Origin: Candidatus Cloacimonas sp. 4484_275
GTDB lineage: Bacteria; Cloacimonadota; Cloacimonadia; Cloacimonadales; TCS61
DNA length: 17,208 nt
NCBI GenBank assembly: GCA_002085205.1
Contig: NATF01000005.1
Location: 1 to 17,208 of the forward strand
Direction: 5' to 3'
Below, piece after piece: positions 14,480 through 17,208 of the stretch. The number at the start of each line of letters is the position of its first letter. Position 1 is the first letter of the stretch. A program made the translations under genes and the position numbers. Below the pieces are notes generated by a model. That model made no database searches. It was given only the letters and a program-made list of their open reading frames with translations, and was not told where the DNA came from.

Positions 14480-15089
14480 TTTTATTCTGAATTTCGCGTT
14501 TTTGCTGTTGGTGATTTCATCTTTTCTCAAACAAAAATTACTAAAACAAGTTGGTTTCCTCACTTTTGCAATCGTTTTTTGTTTTTACGGAATTGCGCAA
14601 AAAAATTCTCTTTTTGTGTTTTGGGGAATTATTGTTTTTCTCATAAATTTGTACCGACTTTTGGAAATTTTACGCAAGAAAAAATCCGCAACCCGAATTG
14701 ATGAGGAAATAATCGATATTTACAACAATGTTTTCCCCGAATTAAGCAAAGAGGAATTCGGACTGATTTGGGAAAAAGGAAAAATATTGAAATCCAGACA
14801 GGGAGAAATTCTCTGTAAACAAGGAATTGTTCAAGGAGATATTTTTCTTTTGCTCGAAGGAAAGGTCGCCGTTTTCAGAGATAATCGCAAAATTGCGGAA
14901 CTGACAAGAGGAAATTTTGTGGCGGAAAAAGGTTATGTGAAACGGAAACCGGCGTCCGCAGATGTTGTTGCGGAAACGGACATCGAATATGTTCTGTGGA
15001 AAAGAATCGATTTTGAGCGTTTGAAAGAAGAAAATCCGCAGCTTTTCTCAAAGATAAATGATGTTCTGCAAAAAGGTTATTCTCATTGA
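14472..15089 (+). CDS. membrane protein with cyclic-nucleotide-binding-like domain
   Basis: The 205-residue product starts at TTG 14472, with AAGGA about ten bases upstream. Three hydrophobic helices occupy residues about 3-65 (FILNFAFLLLVIS, VGFLTFAIVFCFYGIA, VFWGIIVFLINLYRLL). A basic linker leads to a CRP-type cyclic-nucleotide-binding fold: ILKSRQGEILCKQGIVQGDIFLLLEGKVAVF and a final KRIDFERLKEENPQL helix. The phosphate-binding cassette, usually like GE...RSA, reads RGNFVAEKG...KPASADVVAE. Its glutamate is kept, but the conserved arginine position is an alanine, so true cNMP binding is doubtful. There is no DNA-binding domain. It could be a membrane sensor similar in layout to Popeye proteins; the function is unknown. 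Confidence 0.72.
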   Translation: MNNFILNFAFLLLVISSFLKQKLLKQVGFLTFAIVFCFYGIAQKNSLFVFWGIIVFLINLYRLLEILRKKKSATRIDEEIIDIYNNVFPELSKEEFGLIWEKGKILKSRQGEILCKQGIVQGDIFLLLEGKVAVFRDNRKIAELTRGNFVAEKGYVKRKPASADVVAETDIEYVLWKRIDFERLKEENPQLFSKINDVLQKGYSH

Positions 15090-15137
15090 TGTTATCTGTG
15101 AAAGTTTCCGTTTTTAACGAAACATTGCCTTTGTGAA

Positions 15138-15497
15138 ATGAACGGAAGATATTACTTTTTTCTCTTTTTGATTTTTGTTTCGTCGTGGCTTTTCGCAAAC
15201 GATATTTTGGTGCTAACCGGAAATCTGAGCCAAGGCGGTTTGGTTTTTGGAACCGTAAATTCGGATGTGGAAAAAATCTTTTGGAATTATCAGGAAATAC
15301 CGCTTGATAAAAACAGATTCATCGTCGGTTTTGACAGAGACGAAAAACGGCTTCAAGTTTTAACGATTGTTCTGAAAAATAAATTCGACGAAACAAATTT
15401 TTGCCGATTCCTTTTTGATTCCGGTAAAAAACGGGAAAATTACCGGGGTTTTCGGTTCGCAAAGAATTCTGAACGGAATTCCGCAAAAACCGCATAA
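15138..15497 (+). CDS. M23 peptidase, 5' fragment (broken gene)
   Basis: The fragment begins with a signal peptide (MNGRYYFFLFLIFVSSWLFAND). It continues as the N-terminal beta domain common in periplasmic M23 endopeptidases: LSQGGLVFGTV, EIPLDKNRFIVGFDRDEKRLQVL. Recognisable sequence ends near position 15400; the rest (SGKKRENYRGFRF and beyond) is the catalytic domain read in a wrong frame. The usual linker between this beta domain and the peptidase, normally several tens of residues, is missing. Together with the next entry it is one interrupted gene. Confidence 0.75.
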   Translation: MNGRYYFFLFLIFVSSWLFANDILVLTGNLSQGGLVFGTVNSDVEKIFWNYQEIPLDKNRFIVGFDRDEKRLQVLTIVLKNKFDETNFCRFLFDSGKKRENYRGFRFAKNSERNSAKTA

Positions 15498-15828
15498 CGG
15501 ATTGGATATTGCCGCTCCGGAAGGAACGGAAGTTTTGGCGGCGGCTGCCGGAAAAGTTGTTTTGACGGGAGATTATTTTTACAATGGAAAATTCGTGCTT
15601 ATCGATCACGGCGGCGGTTTGAATTCTATTTATATCCATTTGAAAGAAATAGATGTGGAAATCGGACAATTTGTTCGGCAAGGTGATAAAATCGGAGAAG
15701 TCGGCAGCAGCGGTCGTTCAACCGGACCTCATCTTCATTGGGGAGTAAATTGGAAAGGTAAGCGAATTGATCCGGAATTATTACTGAAAAAGAATTTTAT
15801 AACGGAAATTGCTTCTGACTCGGAATAA
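15403..15828 (+). CDS. M23 (LytM/lysostaphin-type) peptidase, catalytic-domain fragment
   Basis: In a second frame, from about 15403 (a TTG at 15415 is the first usable start), lies a complete M23 zinc metallopeptidase domain: IPVKNGKITGVFGSQRILNG, the HNGLD zinc site (HxxxD), IAAPEGTEVLAAAAGKVV, LIDHGGGLNSIYIHL and GRSTGPHLHWGV with the HxH zinc site. Such enzymes cut peptidoglycan peptide cross-links in the periplasm. Nearly all catalytic features are present, so the gene would be active if the frame were restored. As drawn it has no signal peptide of its own. The upstream fragment supplies it in another frame, so I take both as one damaged gene. Confidence 0.85.
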   Translation, partial: ADSFLIPVKNGKITGVFGSQRILNGIPQKPHNGLDIAAPEGTEVLAAAAGKVVLTGDYFYNGKFVLIDHGGGLNSIYIHLKEIDVEIGQFVRQGDKIGEVGSSGRSTGPHLHWGVNWKGKRIDPELLLKKNFITEIASDSE

Positions 15829-15904
15829 AAATGCGATTATTATTTCATTAAAATGAGTTCCGTATAATTGGGAATTTTGGAAGTCGGTTATAGAGTGAAA
15901 TTCT

Positions 15905-15955
15905 TGTCATCCTGAGCGGAGTCGAAGAATGAACTTGGTCGAAGGATGTGAAAAC
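15905..15955. repeat. dispersed intergenic repeat, copy 2
   Basis: TGTCATCCTGAGCGGAGTCGAAG at 15905-15927 closely matches the copy at 4986, and is followed by AATGAAC. A second partial unit, TTGGTCGAAGGATGTGAAAAC, comes directly after at 15935-15955. It sits in the 153-base gap between the M23 gene and the alcohol dehydrogenase. Its minus strand reads FDSAQDD, the familiar spurious peptide of this repeat type. Confidence 0.6.
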
Positions 15956-15981
15956 ATAGTATAAGAAGAAGGAGAAATAAA

Positions 15982-17010
15982 ATGAAAGCAATGATTTTGG
16001 AAGGCATTAAAGATTTGCGAAAAGAAAAAAATCCTTTAAAGCTTGCGGACATTCCCAAACCTTCTCCCAAAACGGATGAAATTTTGATAAAAGTGAATGT
16101 TTGCGGTGTTTGTCATACCGAGCTTGACGAAATTGAAGGAAGAACTCCGCCACCGAAATTTCCGGTGGTTTTGGGTCATGAAGTTGTGGGCAGAGTTGTC
16201 GAAAGAGGAAAATCTGCTACGCGTTTTCAAATCGGCGATAGAGTCGGTGTTGCCTGGATTTTTTCCGCTTGCGGAAAATGCGAATATTGCCTCAGCGGAC
16301 AAGAAAATTTGTGTGATTCTTTTATGGCAACCGGAAGGGACGCAAACGGCGGTTATGCCGAATTTATGACCGTTTCGGAAAATTTTGCCTATAAAATTCC
16401 CGCCGTGTTTTCCGATTCGGAAGCCGCTCCTCTTCTTTGCGCCGGTGGTGTCGGTTATCGTTCGCTGAAACTCACAAATCTGAAAAACGGACAAAATCTC
16501 GGTTTAACGGGTTTCGGAGCTTCCGGTCATTTGGTGCTTAAACTCGTAAAACATAAATTCCCGGATTCAAAAGTTTATGTGTTTGCTCGCAGCGAAAAGG
16601 AACGGGAATTTGCGCGTGAACTCGGCGCCGTTTGGAGTGGAGATACAACCGATAAATCTCCGGAAAAATTGCACGCGATTATCGATACCACTCCTGTTTG
16701 GAAACCTGTTGTGGAGGCGCTTAACAACCTTCAAAAAGGCGGAAGACTCGTTATTAATGCGATTCGCAAGGAAAATTACGACATTGATTATTGGTTGCAT
16801 TTGAATTACGAAAAACATTTGTGGATGGAGAAGGAGATAAAAAGCGTTGCCAATGTTTGTCGTGCCGATGTGCAGGAATTTCTGCAAATTGCCGCCGAAA
16901 TCCCGATAAAACCCGAAATTCGGGAATATGCTTTGGAAGACGCCAACAAAGCGTTGATCGAGCTGAAAGAAAGAAAAATCAAAGGAGCAAAAGTTCTGAG
17001 AATAAGTTAA
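15982..17010 (+). CDS. zinc-dependent alcohol dehydrogenase family protein
   Basis: The 342-residue enzyme belongs to the medium-chain dehydrogenase/reductase family. Catalytic-zinc ligands are visible as C44 in CGVCHTE, H66 in LGHEVVG and C153 in LLCAGG. The structural zinc cluster C97, C100, C103 and C111 lies in ACGKCEYCLSGQENLC. The Rossmann fold starts with G177-F-G-A-S-G182. It would oxidise or reduce alcohols and aldehydes with NAD(P); the substrate is not predictable. A strong AGAAGGAG ribosome site precedes the ATG. A TATAAT at 15863-15868 lies upstream but has no good -35 partner, so a separate promoter is only possible. It looks unrelated to the Bat operon and is intact. Confidence 0.93.
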   Translation: MKAMILEGIKDLRKEKNPLKLADIPKPSPKTDEILIKVNVCGVCHTELDEIEGRTPPPKFPVVLGHEVVGRVVERGKSATRFQIGDRVGVAWIFSACGKCEYCLSGQENLCDSFMATGRDANGGYAEFMTVSENFAYKIPAVFSDSEAAPLLCAGGVGYRSLKLTNLKNGQNLGLTGFGASGHLVLKLVKHKFPDSKVYVFARSEKEREFARELGAVWSGDTTDKSPEKLHAIIDTTPVWKPVVEALNNLQKGGRLVINAIRKENYDIDYWLHLNYEKHLWMEKEIKSVANVCRADVQEFLQIAAEIPIKPEIREYALEDANKALIELKERKIKGAKVLRIS

Positions 17011-17039
17011 GACGAGATAACAAAAACGAAAAGAATTAG

Positions 17040-17098
17040 ACGCTGATTTGCGCTGATTATTTATGAAATTTAATCTTAACAAATCTGCGTTTAAATGA
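17040..17098. repeat. degenerate 'CGCTGATT' intergenic repeat
   Basis: The stretch contains GACGCTGATTTGCGCTGATT, two near copies of CGCTGATT, and ends with AAATCTGCGTTTAAATG. CGCTGATTT and AAATCTGCG form an imperfect inverted pair (8 of 9 positions complementary). The pattern resembles the CGCAGATTTGCGCTGATT repeats found between genes in many Bacteroidota-like genomes. No function can be given. Confidence 0.4.
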
Positions 17099-17123
17099 AA
17101 ATCCGAATCGTTCCGTATTGCTC

Positions 17124-17160
17124 ACTCCCAAGTGCGGAGTTTTGTGTTTTTTGCTTTTTT
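17124..17160 (+). terminator. possible intrinsic terminator after the alcohol dehydrogenase
   Basis: ACTCC (17124-17128) and GGAGT (17136-17140) form a five-pair stem around a seven-base loop, followed by TTTGTGTTTTTTGCTTTTTT. The stem is short and the site lies 114 bases after the stop codon, so the call is weak. The remaining bases to the window end hold no gene that I can support. Confidence 0.35.
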
Positions 17161-17208
17161 CGTTTGACAGAAAATATTTTATCCGGACTTTCGATTGACG
17201 GTTGATAA

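Noticed and set aside
16036..17082. Minus-strand open frames opposite the alcohol dehydrogenase
   Set aside because: The plus-strand gene is complete with all zinc ligands and a good ribosome site; the minus frames show no family features.
1..17208. CRISPR array, tRNA or rRNA genes, transposase or prophage genes
   Set aside because: I looked for regularly spaced repeats, tRNA-like TTCGA-type arms with matching stems, and integrase or transposase motifs, and found none that I could support.

Overview
This is an AT-rich bacterial segment in which every gene reads on the + strand. The gene content (complete MoxR/Bat aerotolerance cluster, RsfS, ArgS, GlmU-type nucleotidyltransferase), the AT-rich codon use and a dispersed intergenic repeat readable as 'FD(S/F)A(Q/R)DD' suggest the Bacteroidota/Cloacimonadota/FCB side of the tree, perhaps Cloacimonadota. 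That placement is inference only; no rRNA or tRNA is present to settle it. No stretch longer than 300 bases lacks a gene; the largest is the terminal 198 bases.

Layout. (1) 1-3382: a tight housekeeping run with overlapping genes: GlmU-type uridylyltransferase (open at the left edge), HIT protein, membrane-anchored LytR_C protein, ribosome silencing factor RsfS, and arginyl-tRNA synthetase. (2) 3467-3964: a small metallophosphoesterase. (3) 3979-13931: moxR, a DUF58 protein and a DUF4381/BatD-like membrane protein, then batA, batB, batC, batD and batE. In this system a MoxR AAA+ ATPase is thought to act on von Willebrand A-domain membrane proteins with TPR partners at the cell envelope. (4) 6924-8692: inside that operon, between the DUF4381-like gene and batA, lies a visibly more AT-rich two-gene cassette. 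It encodes an SMC/ABC-type AAA ATPase and a small protein with a PD-(D/E)XK nuclease signature, overlapped by four bases. I see it as a candidate two-component anti-phage or nucleic-acid-targeting system, and it is the best candidate for something undescribed here. (5) 13931-15828: a CDP-alcohol phosphatidyltransferase, a membrane-tethered cyclic-nucleotide-binding-like protein and an M23 peptidase. (6) 15982-17010: a zinc alcohol dehydrogenase, then a degenerate intergenic repeat and a possible terminator.

Three loci show the same kind of damage: the GlmU/HIT boundary near 570, batB near 9960 and the M23 peptidase near 15405. In each, recognisable upstream sequence joins recognisable downstream sequence in another reading frame, with an internal piece of the expected protein missing. 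The batB gap can be sized from its paralogue batA in this window at about 46 residues. Either the population carries clustered deletions or the assembly has mis-closed gaps; raw reads would decide.
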